A DNA stretch of 64,000 bases from an uncultured Lachnospiraceae bacterium. GTDB taxonomy: Bacteria; Bacillota; Clostridia; Lachnospirales; Lachnospiraceae. Positions 43,970-52,175 of the stretch are shown in pieces. The stretch lies in NCBI GenBank assembly GCA_900549995.1, contig URQQ01000003.1, positions 1 through 64,000 on the forward strand, given 5' to 3'. The notes under the pieces were generated by a model that was given only the letters and a program-made list of their open reading frames with translations, made no database searches and was not told the DNA's origin. The stretch's first letter is position 1. Each line of letters opens with the position of its first letter. The position numbers and the translations under genes are program-made.

Positions 43970-45466
43970 ATGAATATTACATTGAACCGAAATAATACCA
44001 CTCCCTTATATCTGCAGCTGAAAAATTCCATTCGAAGTATGATTTTATCAGAAGAACTGCCAGAAAATTTTAAACTTCCTTCTGAAAGAAATCTGGCTGC
44101 CAAGCTTTCTGTACATAGGAATACAGTTGTAAAAGCATATGAAGCTCTCATTGCAGAAGGTCTTATCTATTCCTCCCGCAAGAAACCATGCGGTTATTTT
44201 GTGGGTCACAATTTCTCAAAGTCTGAAATTATATCAGATCCCCAAAAGGTTATGACGTTTTCTTCATTAGACAAGAACCTTAATTATCACTTTATCAATA
44301 TGCAGAATCGCTTCGAAGAGCTTTACCATTCTTCTTACGATACCGAACAGATTTCCTTTGCCGGCGTACTCACAGACCGAACAGCGCTTCCCGTTGAATA
44401 TCTGAAGCATATGCTGCAGGAGATTATTGATGGCGATGATCTGGAACCCTTTTGGTTTTGTGATCCCCAAGGGACCAAACGGCTCAGAATGGCGATTTCT
44501 GAAATGCTGTTTGGAAGAAATATCTACACCAGTCCACGCAATATCCAGATCGTCAGTGAGACTTATGAAGCAATCAGCAACATCGCCTTTATGTATCTGA
44601 ATCCAGGTGATTATGTAATTATTGAGGCGCCTGCCTGCCCTGCCATCGCCAATATTTTCCTCCATGTAGGTGCGAAGCTTCTTTCTGTTCCAATTGAACC
44701 TGACGGAATCCGTATGGATATTCTGGAGCATTTTGTGCAGCAATATAACCCCAAATTAATCTATACAATGCCAAACTACCAGAACCCGTCCACCTGTACG
44801 ATGACTCTGGAGATGCGGAAGCGTCTTCTTGTCTGTGCCTTGTCATATAATATTCCAATTCTTGAAGATGACTCCCAGTACGACTTTTATTATGGAGATA
44901 ACCGGCTTCCAAGTCTCTATTCGATGGATCAAAGTGATTCAGTCATCTATCTTGACACCGCAGGACTTTCCTTTTATCCTGGTTCCAGACTTGGCTTTAT
45001 CGTAGCTCCGGATAATGTAATTAACACTTACCGCCACATCGTCAATAAAGATCAGATGTTTTTAAACAGTATGAGTCAATATCTGTGGGCGGATTTTTTT
45101 CAAAAAGGTTATTACAAAAAACATGTACGATTCCTGACAGACTTCTATATAAAAAAACGTGAACTCATGTGCCAGTGTCTGTCAAAAATCCAAGGGCTTT
45201 CTTTTTTGAAACCAGAGGGAGGTATGGTAATATGGGCCAGAATGCCGGAAAATATTAACGATCTGCAGATTGTCTCTCTCTGCAAGAAAATGGGGCTGCT
45301 TCTTATGCCTGGAAGTCTTTTTTTCCCGGAAGGTAATAAGGGTGATAATTACCTGCGGATTTCCTTTTCCTCCGCATCAGACGAACAGATACTACGTGGT
45401 ACAGAGATACTGCAAAAGGCATTATCCGTCTGCCAGTCAGGAAACCAAGATCCAAAAAAATTATAA
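43970..45466 (+). CDS. MocR-type GntR/aminotransferase-fold regulator lacking the PLP lysine
   Basis: A 498-residue fusion: GntR winged helix (residues 1-75; LKLPSERNLAAKLSVHRNTVVKAYEAL-like) and a class I aminotransferase-fold domain. The domain keeps the PLP-ring Asp (ILEDDSQYDFYY) and the final substrate-carboxylate Arg (YLRISFS), but the segment that normally reads GTFSK reads DTAGL, so the Schiff-base lysine is L333. It therefore probably does not bind PLP covalently. GGAG precedes the ATG. A terminator follows; next on the strand are an MFS transporter and PepD, which it may control. Confidence 0.88.
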   Translation: MNITLNRNNTTPLYLQLKNSIRSMILSEELPENFKLPSERNLAAKLSVHRNTVVKAYEALIAEGLIYSSRKKPCGYFVGHNFSKSEIISDPQKVMTFSSLDKNLNYHFINMQNRFEELYHSSYDTEQISFAGVLTDRTALPVEYLKHMLQEIIDGDDLEPFWFCDPQGTKRLRMAISEMLFGRNIYTSPRNIQIVSETYEAISNIAFMYLNPGDYVIIEAPACPAIANIFLHVGAKLLSVPIEPDGIRMDILEHFVQQYNPKLIYTMPNYQNPSTCTMTLEMRKRLLVCALSYNIPILEDDSQYDFYYGDNRLPSLYSMDQSDSVIYLDTAGLSFYPGSRLGFIVAPDNVINTYRHIVNKDQMFLNSMSQYLWADFFQKGYYKKHVRFLTDFYIKKRELMCQCLSKIQGLSFLKPEGGMVIWARMPENINDLQIVSLCKKMGLLLMPGSLFFPEGNKGDNYLRISFSSASDEQILRGTEILQKALSVCQSGNQDPKKL

Positions 45467-45551
45467 ACACGCTCTGTCTGGTACATATATCAAAATATTT
45501 TTGGACTACTAAATTGTGTATCTCTAATCCAAAGATACTCATGATGTTCAG

Positions 45552-45604
45552 AAAACAGAATCTTTTCATTTGATTTTACTCTTCAAATGAAAAGATTCTG
45601 TTTT
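45552..45604 (+). terminator. Strong terminator after the MocR-type gene
   Basis: A perfect 22-bp stem with a 9-base loop (45574-45582), followed by more Ts. The length of the stem is unusual, but position and T-run fit an intrinsic terminator. Confidence 0.88.
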
Positions 45605-45645
45605 TTTACCGCAAACTGGTACACGCAAGTGTATGCTTCTGGAAC

Positions 45646-45673
45646 TTGGTTTTCTATTCATACTCTTTATACT
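45646..45673 (+). promoter_or_regulatory. Promoter of the MFS-pepD operon
   Basis: TTGGTT (45646-45651) and TATACT (45668-45673) with 16-base spacing, 65 bases ahead of the MFS start. Confidence 0.5.
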
Positions 45674-45737
45674 TATATTTAAGAAATGAAGTGCTTCTAT
45701 TTTTAAAATTACAAAAGGAAAAAGGAGGGATTTTTTA

Positions 45738-47006
45738 ATGGAAACAAACTCGAAACTGAAGAAAAACCTGATCAGCCTGATTGTGCTGACTCTGTCAGGT
45801 TCTTTCATCTACACGCTGCCATATTTCCGCTCTTACTACTACAGCGCCTTTATGGATGCCTTTGGCATGACCAATACCCAAATGGGATTGTGCGGTACCG
45901 TCTTTGGACTGATCGGATCCGTCTCTTATCTGTTTGGCGGAATCATTGTCGACTACTTCTCAGCCAGAAAGCTGATTCCACTGTCCATGATTTTAACGGG
46001 CGGACTCGGACTCTGTCTGCTTCTTTCACCGCCGACATGGGCCATCGTACTGATTCATGGTCTTTGGGGAGTCACCTCTCTTATGACATTCTGGCCCGCA
46101 CTAATGAAATGTATCCGCGCTTTGGCTTCATCCAATGAACAGGGGAAAGCCTTTGGCATATTCGAAGGCGGCAGAGGAATCTTCAATGCCGGATACCTTG
46201 CTGTTGCCGCTGCAATTTTCGGTAAAATGATAGCTGCCGGCAGCGAAAAAATGGGCGTAAAAACTATTATTATCTTCTACTCCGCTATGACCATCGGACT
46301 GGGATTCCTAAACCTCTATCTGCTTCGCGGGATAGACGATCAGAGCGATAAAAAAGAAGGCTTCAAACTAAAAACCATCCTTCAGCCAATTAAAATCCCC
46401 GAAATCTGGCTGATGATCGGGATCATTTTCTCCACCCTCACCGTCAGCACCGGATACTACTATATCTCTCCTTATGCAACTAAAATCCTTGGTGCAAGTG
46501 CAATGCTTGGTGTTATCCTGACATCGTCCTCCCAGTATATACGCCCGGCAGCATCTTTCCTGGCCGGTGTTCTGGGAGATAAAATCAACAGCTCCAAGGT
46601 CATGCTGATTGGCCAGCTGGGTCTGGTTGCCGGACTGATTATCCTTCTTATGAGCAAATCATCCATGGGAATCGTTCCGATTATTATTGGCAGCCTTATC
46701 ATCTTTGCAAGTATGTATATCTGTGTAAGCATGCATTTTGCAATTATGGTAGAAATTGACTGCCCTGCCGAATGTGAAGGTGCTGCCATTGGCCTGATCT
46801 GCTGTCTTGGTTACCTGCCTGAGGCAGCTTCCCCCTTTGTAGCGGGGAAACTCCTGGATCATTTCTCCGGCGCTTTCGGATACAGGCTTTTCTTTATCTA
46901 CATGCTGGCAATTGTAATACTCGGTATCGTGCTGACACTCATCTGGTTCAAAAGGACAAAAAATAAACGTACGCAGATACTTCAATCCGACAAAAATAAT
47001 TTATGA
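45738..47006 (+). CDS. Major facilitator superfamily transporter
   Basis: A 422-residue protein with about twelve spans. The conserved loop 2-3 motif appears as GGIIVDYFSARKLIP, and the matching loop 8-9 as GVLGDKINSSKVM. It is of the oxalate/formate-antiporter-like or proline-permease-like type, but I cannot assign a substrate. AAGGAGG stands before the ATG. PepD follows 10 bases later on the same transcript, so the transporter may import a dipeptide or amino acid derivative, or export a product of PepD. Confidence 0.88.
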   Translation: METNSKLKKNLISLIVLTLSGSFIYTLPYFRSYYYSAFMDAFGMTNTQMGLCGTVFGLIGSVSYLFGGIIVDYFSARKLIPLSMILTGGLGLCLLLSPPTWAIVLIHGLWGVTSLMTFWPALMKCIRALASSNEQGKAFGIFEGGRGIFNAGYLAVAAAIFGKMIAAGSEKMGVKTIIIFYSAMTIGLGFLNLYLLRGIDDQSDKKEGFKLKTILQPIKIPEIWLMIGIIFSTLTVSTGYYYISPYATKILGASAMLGVILTSSSQYIRPAASFLAGVLGDKINSSKVMLIGQLGLVAGLIILLMSKSSMGIVPIIIGSLIIFASMYICVSMHFAIMVEIDCPAECEGAAIGLICCLGYLPEAASPFVAGKLLDHFSGAFGYRLFFIYMLAIVILGIVLTLIWFKRTKNKRTQILQSDKNNL

Positions 47007-47016
47007 GGTGAAAAGA

Positions 47017-48444
47017 ATGAACAGTGTATTAAACCAGAATTTATCCTATGAAAAATACTTTGAAGAAATATGCCAGTATCCTCACGGCTCTTATCATGAA
47101 CAATTATTGAGTGATCATCTCAAAGAATTTGCCCATTCCCTTAACCTTGACTGCAAACAGGACAGACTTGGCAATATAATTATTTATAAGAATGGATCTC
47201 CCGGGTTAGAAAACCATCCCTCCCTCATCATACAGTCTCATATTGATATGATCTGTGAAAAGCGTGCTGACGTGGATCATGATTTTGAAAAGGATCCGCT
47301 GAAACTTTATGTGGAAGATGGCTGGATTCATGCCAATGGAACAACACTTGGCGGCGATGACGGTGTGGGGGCGGCCTATATGATGGCAATTCTCGCAGAC
47401 AGCACCCTGAGACATCCTCCTCTGGAATGTCTCTTCACAGTGCAGGAAGAGGTCGGATGTACCGGTGCTGCAAGCCTGCAGGCAGAAGATTTTAAATCCA
47501 TACGCCTCTTAAGTCTGGACGAAATGAGCGGGAATGCAACCACAGTCTCCGGAGCAGGAATGAACCGCATTATTTTAGAATACCATGCCCAGAGAATAAA
47601 CACGGACAAACAATTGTATCAGCTTACAATACAAGGACTTCTCGGCGGACATTCTGGAGACGATATTCATAAAGAGCGTGGAAACGCCAATAAGCTGGCC
47701 GGCCGCCTGCTATACGGGCTTATGAAAATCGATGATTCCCTGCAGCTTTCCTCCATTAACGGCGGCACTGTAGACAACGCAATTTCCAGAACGTGTACCA
47801 TCATCTTCGCCTCATCAAAGGAAACAGAGCAGCTTTACACCGCTACGGCTAAAATACTCAAAAAAATACGGGAGGAATTAAAATACAGTGACAGCGGACT
47901 TCTAATGGAGTTAAATTTATGCACGGCAATGCCTGTCTTTTCCAGCAGCGACAGTAAAAATGTAATTAACTTTCTCTGCCCCGATGGATTCCGCCATCGC
48001 AGTATGCATCTTGACCTCACAACAGCCTCCTCCAATATGGGAGTCCTGAAAACCGAAGGCGAACATTTAACCATATCAATATATATCCGAGGTGCGTCCG
48101 AATCATTTATCAATACAATTTCAGGTGAAATTACTGCCCTGGCAGAACTCCTGAACTGGAAAAGCCAAATCACCGTCACACTCCCCTGCTGGGAATATCG
48201 TGAAGATTCTCCTCTCCGCGAAAAGTTGAGGCAGGCCTTTCATAAGGTAACCGGTAAAGCTCTGAAGGAGCACGCAGAACACGGCTGTCTGGAAGCAGGA
48301 CATTTCACAATTATGAAACCAGAGATGGACATTGTGACTCTTGGTCCTCTGGTCACTGGATATCACACTTTTGACGAATGCATTAACCGTTCCTCTTTCT
48401 CAGAAATTTACCGGGTAATTACCGTATTGTTAGAAAGTCTGTAG
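47017..48444 (+). CDS. pepD: Aminoacyl-histidine dipeptidase (PepD/carnosinase-type, M20)
   Basis: A 475-residue zinc peptidase of family M20. Metal ligands and catalytic residues: H in IQSHIDMICEK, D in LGGDDGVGAAYM, EE in TVQEEVGCTGAAS, D in LSLDEMSG, and a late His in YHTFDE. The GGHSGDDIHKERGNA segment belongs to the dimerisation lid. I chose ATG at 47017, six bases after GAGGTG, rather than the GTG three codons earlier. PepD hydrolyses Xaa-His and other unusual dipeptides in the cytoplasm. It follows the MFS gene by 10 bases. Confidence 0.93.
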   Translation: MNSVLNQNLSYEKYFEEICQYPHGSYHEQLLSDHLKEFAHSLNLDCKQDRLGNIIIYKNGSPGLENHPSLIIQSHIDMICEKRADVDHDFEKDPLKLYVEDGWIHANGTTLGGDDGVGAAYMMAILADSTLRHPPLECLFTVQEEVGCTGAASLQAEDFKSIRLLSLDEMSGNATTVSGAGMNRIILEYHAQRINTDKQLYQLTIQGLLGGHSGDDIHKERGNANKLAGRLLYGLMKIDDSLQLSSINGGTVDNAISRTCTIIFASSKETEQLYTATAKILKKIREELKYSDSGLLMELNLCTAMPVFSSSDSKNVINFLCPDGFRHRSMHLDLTTASSNMGVLKTEGEHLTISIYIRGASESFINTISGEITALAELLNWKSQITVTLPCWEYREDSPLREKLRQAFHKVTGKALKEHAEHGCLEAGHFTIMKPEMDIVTLGPLVTGYHTFDECINRSSFSEIYRVITVLLESL

Positions 48445-48452
48445 ATAAAAAG

Positions 48453-48498
48453 GAGGGTGTTGCAAAATCGTGATAAATCATGATTGAGCGGCACCCTC
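48453..48498. repeat. Hairpin after pepD, possible IS-end remnant
   Basis: GAGGGTG and CACCCTC form a 7-bp stem with a 32-base interior. The GGGTGTTGCAAAA string is like the terminal repeats of some Bacillota insertion sequences. No transposase is nearby and there is no T-run, so its role as terminator or IS scar is open. Confidence 0.35.
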
Positions 48499-48559
48499 AC
48501 TATATGTGTTGAAAAAATCAGGAAATTCTCCTATGAACAGATTGTCCCGTTTTACCTTC

Positions 48560-48581
48560 AAAAACAATCACCGTAGGTGAT
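48560..48581 (-). terminator. Terminator after the POT transporter gene
   Basis: On the minus strand, ATCACC and GGTGAT form a 6-bp stem with a 3-base loop, followed by TGTTTTTG. It is 5 bases beyond the POT stop. Confidence 0.65.
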
Positions 48582-48585
48582 ACAA

Positions 48586-49974
48586 TTATTCCTCTTCCAC
48601 CAGCTTATTCAATTTTTTATTCATAAGGAATAATAACGCCGCACAAACCATCAGGAGAATAAAAATTCCTACAAAAACTGTAAACATATCATATTTCTCA
48701 ATAAAAACCTGTACAAAGGGACTTAACTTATTCGCCCCAAATGTTGAAACCGCAATGACTCCCATCAACAGTGACAGATATTTCTTCGGCGCGTATTTGC
48801 TTACAAATGAATTCCGAAGAGGAGAGAAACACATCTCCCCAATTGTAATTACCGTCGCAAATAAGAACGGGAAGATCACACTTGTCTTCACAGAAGAATC
48901 TGCACCAACCCCACGGAAGAATTCACACAGAACCATAATCCCAAATGCAAATCCTACGAACAGAAAGCTGAGTCCTACTTTCTTGAACATATTCATATCG
49001 CCCTGCGGACGTGCAGCCAGCTTCTTCCAGATTGCCGCCATAACACCGCCCAGAATAACGCAAAGCAGCCCATTCCATGTCGTTGTGATCCATGACGGAG
49101 GAATTGCAAAAGAACCAATCTTCATATTCACATAATCCGTCATATAGATGACAAGCGCTAAATCCTGCTGGTAATAGAATAACCAGAAGATGACTGAAAA
49201 CAAGGATACGAGCACAATCGCCAGCACACGTTTCTTCTCAAGTTTTGTAAGCGATGCCTTCTTCTCGCTCCCCTTCTCTTTCGTCTCATGTGAACCGATA
49301 ACAGTTCCATTTTCATCCGTAATATACTTATAAGGTTTTATCCCCTGCCCCTGAAGATGTTTCCAGTTCGCCACAAACCAGATGGCTCCGGCAATACAAA
49401 ATACTGCTGCTACAAGAAAGCACTGTCTGAATCCCAGTACACCTCCATCATTAAACACATGAAGATACAGATACCCTGTAATCAGAGAACCACAGAACGC
49501 ACCGATATTGACATAGGAATACTGAAGTGAAAATGCAGAATCCAGCATTTCCTTATCATGATACTGCCGGCCGATCAGCGCATTTAAATTACCTTTAAAT
49601 AAACCCGTCCCAACAGATACAATGATAATCATCAGATTCACCATTGCGGCGTTCTCAGCTCTCCAGCCGACCAGATATCCTACGGCCATTAAAATGGTTC
49701 CAAGAGTGATCGCATATCTTGCTCCCAGCCACCGGTCAGAGATAATTCCTCCGATCAGAGGTGCCATATAGGTATATGCCGTCAGATTTGCCGCCATAAC
49801 AGCTGCATCTGTTTTCTGGATTCCCAGTCCCCCTTCTGCCACCGCCGTAATCAGGAACAGCAGAAGCAACGGTTTTGCCCCATAAAAAGCAAGCCGTTCA
49901 AAAGTAAATGTGATACAGCAGGCATGAAATCCTCTTGGATGTTTTTGTTTTACACTCGTCTTTGTTTCATTCAT
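48586..49974 (-). CDS. POT (PTR2) family proton-coupled di-/tripeptide transporter
   Basis: A 462-residue transporter with about twelve to fourteen spans. Family landmarks: FERLAFYG in span 1, LIGGIISDRWLGARYAITLG, FKGNLNALIG and FWLFYYQQ. The family's ExxER proton-coupling motif is incomplete, because the first Glu is Phe here (ITFTFER); coupling may differ. AGGAG stands before the ATG. The promoter region contains a GTCGAC-centred palindrome over the probable -10, so the GntR protein encoded upstream likely represses it. It fits the surrounding peptidases. Confidence 0.88.
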   Translation of the reverse strand: MNETKTSVKQKHPRGFHACCITFTFERLAFYGAKPLLLLFLITAVAEGGLGIQKTDAAVMAANLTAYTYMAPLIGGIISDRWLGARYAITLGTILMAVGYLVGWRAENAAMVNLMIIIVSVGTGLFKGNLNALIGRQYHDKEMLDSAFSLQYSYVNIGAFCGSLITGYLYLHVFNDGGVLGFRQCFLVAAVFCIAGAIWFVANWKHLQGQGIKPYKYITDENGTVIGSHETKEKGSEKKASLTKLEKKRVLAIVLVSLFSVIFWLFYYQQDLALVIYMTDYVNMKIGSFAIPPSWITTTWNGLLCVILGGVMAAIWKKLAARPQGDMNMFKKVGLSFLFVGFAFGIMVLCEFFRGVGADSSVKTSVIFPFLFATVITIGEMCFSPLRNSFVSKYAPKKYLSLLMGVIAVSTFGANKLSPFVQVFIEKYDMFTVFVGIFILLMVCAALLFLMNKKLNKLVEEE

Positions 49975-50009
49975 ATTCTTTCTCCTTACATATTGTCGTC
50001 TGTCGATTG

Positions 50010-50028
50010 TCGACTATTTTATAGTCGA
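50010..50028. promoter_or_regulatory. Palindromic operator before the POT gene
   Basis: TCGACTATTTTATAGTCGA is a 19-bp palindrome (8-bp arms, TTT centre). On the minus strand its centre supplies TATAAA, the probable -10 of the POT promoter. Two more GTCG half-sites precede it (49994-50007). A related site, TTGTCGACAA, stands before pepT. The GntR gene ends 55 bases away. Confidence 0.6.
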
Positions 50029-50042
50029 TATCTCTTTATGTA

Positions 50043-50068
50043 CAGACTGCCGCTTATGCCGCAGTCTG
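50043..50068 (-). terminator. Hairpin after the GntR gene
   Basis: CAGACTGC and GCAGTCTG form an 8-bp stem with a 10-base loop, between the GntR stop and the POT promoter. No T-run follows, so it may be a weak terminator or a pause site. Confidence 0.45.
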
Positions 50069-50082
50069 ATTCTTACATAATT

Positions 50083-50769
50083 TTATACCGGAAAATTCCA
50101 CTCATACACACTCTCTTCCGGTTCTCCCTCTTCTTCCAGAAGCCGTTTGATTGTCCGCCAGTAATGTGCCCGGATTAACTCGCAGAGTTTCTCACAATCT
50201 CCCTCTCTGCAGGCATCTACCAGCTCTTTATGCCGGGAATACTGACGCTTTACAACCTTGCTCTTTTCCAGGTTTTTCGTACGGCTGGTAATGACATTAC
50301 CATAATTCAATACTTCCCATGCCTTATAAAGCCTCGGAAGATTCACCATTTTCACCAGTTCCCCATGAAGCTGGTTATCGAACTTGAATACATCCAGATA
50401 ATGGTCTTCATCAATTCCCTTCATCTTCTCAAGTATCCGTTCCATACTTTCGATCGTCTCTTCCGGGATGTTCCCATTCATGACCTTTACAGCCAACGTC
50501 TCATAATTTGACCGCATCAGATAGATTTCATATGCATCCTTTACCGTGATATCCTTTACAGAACAGCCGGCATTTCGGATATATTCTACGAGTCCTTCAT
50601 TCTCCAGCTGACGGAGTGCCTCCCTGATAGGTGCCCGGCTTGTCTCGAATTCTTTCGCAAGCTCCATCTCGACAATCTTGGCTCCCGGAGGCAGTTCCTG
50701 ATTCACAATCCGAAGCCGTATCTCTTCTACAATATTTTCCCGCAGCGTTTTATATCTCAATCCAGCCAT
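50083..50769 (-). CDS. GntR family regulator, FadR/FCD subgroup
   Basis: A 228-residue regulator. The winged helix lies in residues 1-75 (LPPGAKIVEMELAKEFETSRAPIREALRQLENEGL spans the recognition region), followed by an all-helical FCD ligand domain. GGGAG precedes the ATG. It lies in the middle of a peptide-utilisation gene group: pepT, an amino acid permease and an M18 aminopeptidase upstream, the POT transporter downstream. Palindromes with a TGTCGAC core before pepT and the POT gene are its probable targets. The effector may be an amino acid or peptide. Confidence 0.9.
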   Translation of the reverse strand: MAGLRYKTLRENIVEEIRLRIVNQELPPGAKIVEMELAKEFETSRAPIREALRQLENEGLVEYIRNAGCSVKDITVKDAYEIYLMRSNYETLAVKVMNGNIPEETIESMERILEKMKGIDEDHYLDVFKFDNQLHGELVKMVNLPRLYKAWEVLNYGNVITSRTKNLEKSKVVKRQYSRHKELVDACREGDCEKLCELIRAHYWRTIKRLLEEEGEPEESVYEWNFPV

Positions 50770-50801
50770 CTACTCATTCTCCCTTACCTATACTTAGAAT
50801 T

Positions 50802-50830
50802 ATTTTATAACAAAGGGAAAAATCTGTAAA
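50802..50830 (-). promoter_or_regulatory. Internal promoter for the GntR gene
   Basis: On the minus strand, TTTACA (50825-50830) and TAAAAT (50802-50807) with 17-base spacing in the 64-base gap after the M18 gene. It would allow separate GntR expression. Confidence 0.5.
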
Positions 50831-50833
50831 TCT

Positions 50834-52162
50834 TTATTTCTCTCCTGGCTCAACCAGCAGACTCCCTTCATTCACCGCAACAATATGGCTGTTATATAAC
50901 TCTTCCACTGCCCGGATCAGATAACAGGTATCTTTTACTCCCGCAGTTTCATAACTGGAATGCATGGAAAGCTGTGGAAGCCCGATATCAACAGCATTCA
51001 TGGACACCTGAGACATCGCAATATTCCCCAGCGTACTGCCGCCTGCCATATCCGAGCGGTTTGCAAAGAACTGTACCGGCACATTTGCGCGCTCACACAA
51101 CATACGGAAGACTGCAATACTCACTGCATCGCTCGTGTACTTTTGCCCCGCATGAGATTTGACCACAATCCCTTCATTCATATAAGCACAGTTTCCTTCA
51201 TCTGTCTTCTCCGGGTAATTCGGATGCACCGCATGGGCGTTGTCACAGCTGAGCAGAAAGCTTCCTGCCAGAGCCCGGTAATAGTCTTCCTCCTCTTTCC
51301 CAAGAGCCTTGTTAACTCTCCACAGAGTATCATAAAGTATGGTTGACGCTGCCCCCTGTTTCGTGCCGGAACCGACCTCCTCATTGTCCAGGCAGGCATA
51401 TACATTAATATTTTTCTTATTACCGCCTTTTAAAAATCCCTGAAGCGATGCAAATGCACACTGCAGGTCATCCAGCTGCGGGCATGAAAAGAACTCATTT
51501 TCTGCCCCCCAGACGGTTGGCTGCATCCGGTTATATAAGAACAGGTCGGTTCCGTATATGTCCTCCGGCTTTACATTCAGTTCTGAAGCAATCATCTTTT
51601 TCAGACTGCCTTTTTCCAATACGCCGCCTCCAAACAGAGGCAGCATGTCAACCTGATTATTATAGGCGTGTCCCTTATTCACTTCCCGGTCCATATGAAT
51701 GGCAAGGCTTGGAATCAGGAGAAGATCCCGGTCGATATTTACAAGTCGGGTTTCCAGGCCATGTCCGTTCTTTATCATTGCCCTTCCAGCCACAGACAGC
51801 GGCCTGTCAAACCATGTAGAACACAGCATCCCGCCGTAGCCTTCCGTATTCAGCTTTGTATATTTTTTCTTCACTTCGATTTCCGCATTTTCCTTGATCT
51901 TAAATGTGGGTGAATCGCTGTGGGAAACCGCCGCATGAAATCCATACTCCGCTAACTCTGTTCCAAGATTCAGCGCAATGATACTGGAATTATTACGGAT
52001 CACATAATAGTTTCCTCCTGGCTTTACATTCCACACGCTGCCCTCGTTTAGTTTCTGAAATCCATTTTCCTCCAGAATGCGTGCAATATTTGCCACTGCA
52101 TGAAACGGTGTCGGCGAAGCTTTGATGAAAGCTGCCAGTTTTGATGCTGTTTCTATATACAT
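50834..52162 (-). CDS. M18 family aminopeptidase
   Basis: A 442-residue zinc aminopeptidase (family M18, aspartyl aminopeptidase group). Metal and catalytic residues are seen in AAVSHSDSPTFK (His and nearby Asp), the metal-bridging Asp in YACLDNEEVGSGTKQGA with the catalytic EE pair, and the later SCDNAHAVHPNY. I chose ATG at 52160-52162, preceded by AAAGGAG; a start 15 codons earlier lies in the permease gene. These enzymes form large cytosolic oligomers and remove N-terminal residues. Its gene lies 13 bases after the amino acid permease gene. Confidence 0.92.
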   Translation of the reverse strand: MYIETASKLAAFIKASPTPFHAVANIARILEENGFQKLNEGSVWNVKPGGNYYVIRNNSSIIALNLGTELAEYGFHAAVSHSDSPTFKIKENAEIEVKKKYTKLNTEGYGGMLCSTWFDRPLSVAGRAMIKNGHGLETRLVNIDRDLLLIPSLAIHMDREVNKGHAYNNQVDMLPLFGGGVLEKGSLKKMIASELNVKPEDIYGTDLFLYNRMQPTVWGAENEFFSCPQLDDLQCAFASLQGFLKGGNKKNINVYACLDNEEVGSGTKQGAASTILYDTLWRVNKALGKEEEDYYRALAGSFLLSCDNAHAVHPNYPEKTDEGNCAYMNEGIVVKSHAGQKYTSDAVSIAVFRMLCERANVPVQFFANRSDMAGGSTLGNIAMSQVSMNAVDIGLPQLSMHSSYETAGVKDTCYLIRAVEELYNSHIVAVNEGSLLVEPGEK

Positions 52163-52175
52163 ATATGATTCTCCT

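Noticed and set aside
48453..48498. Insertion sequence or MITE after pepD
   Set aside because: One string resembles an IS end, but there is no transposase, no second matching terminus and no target duplication that I can see.
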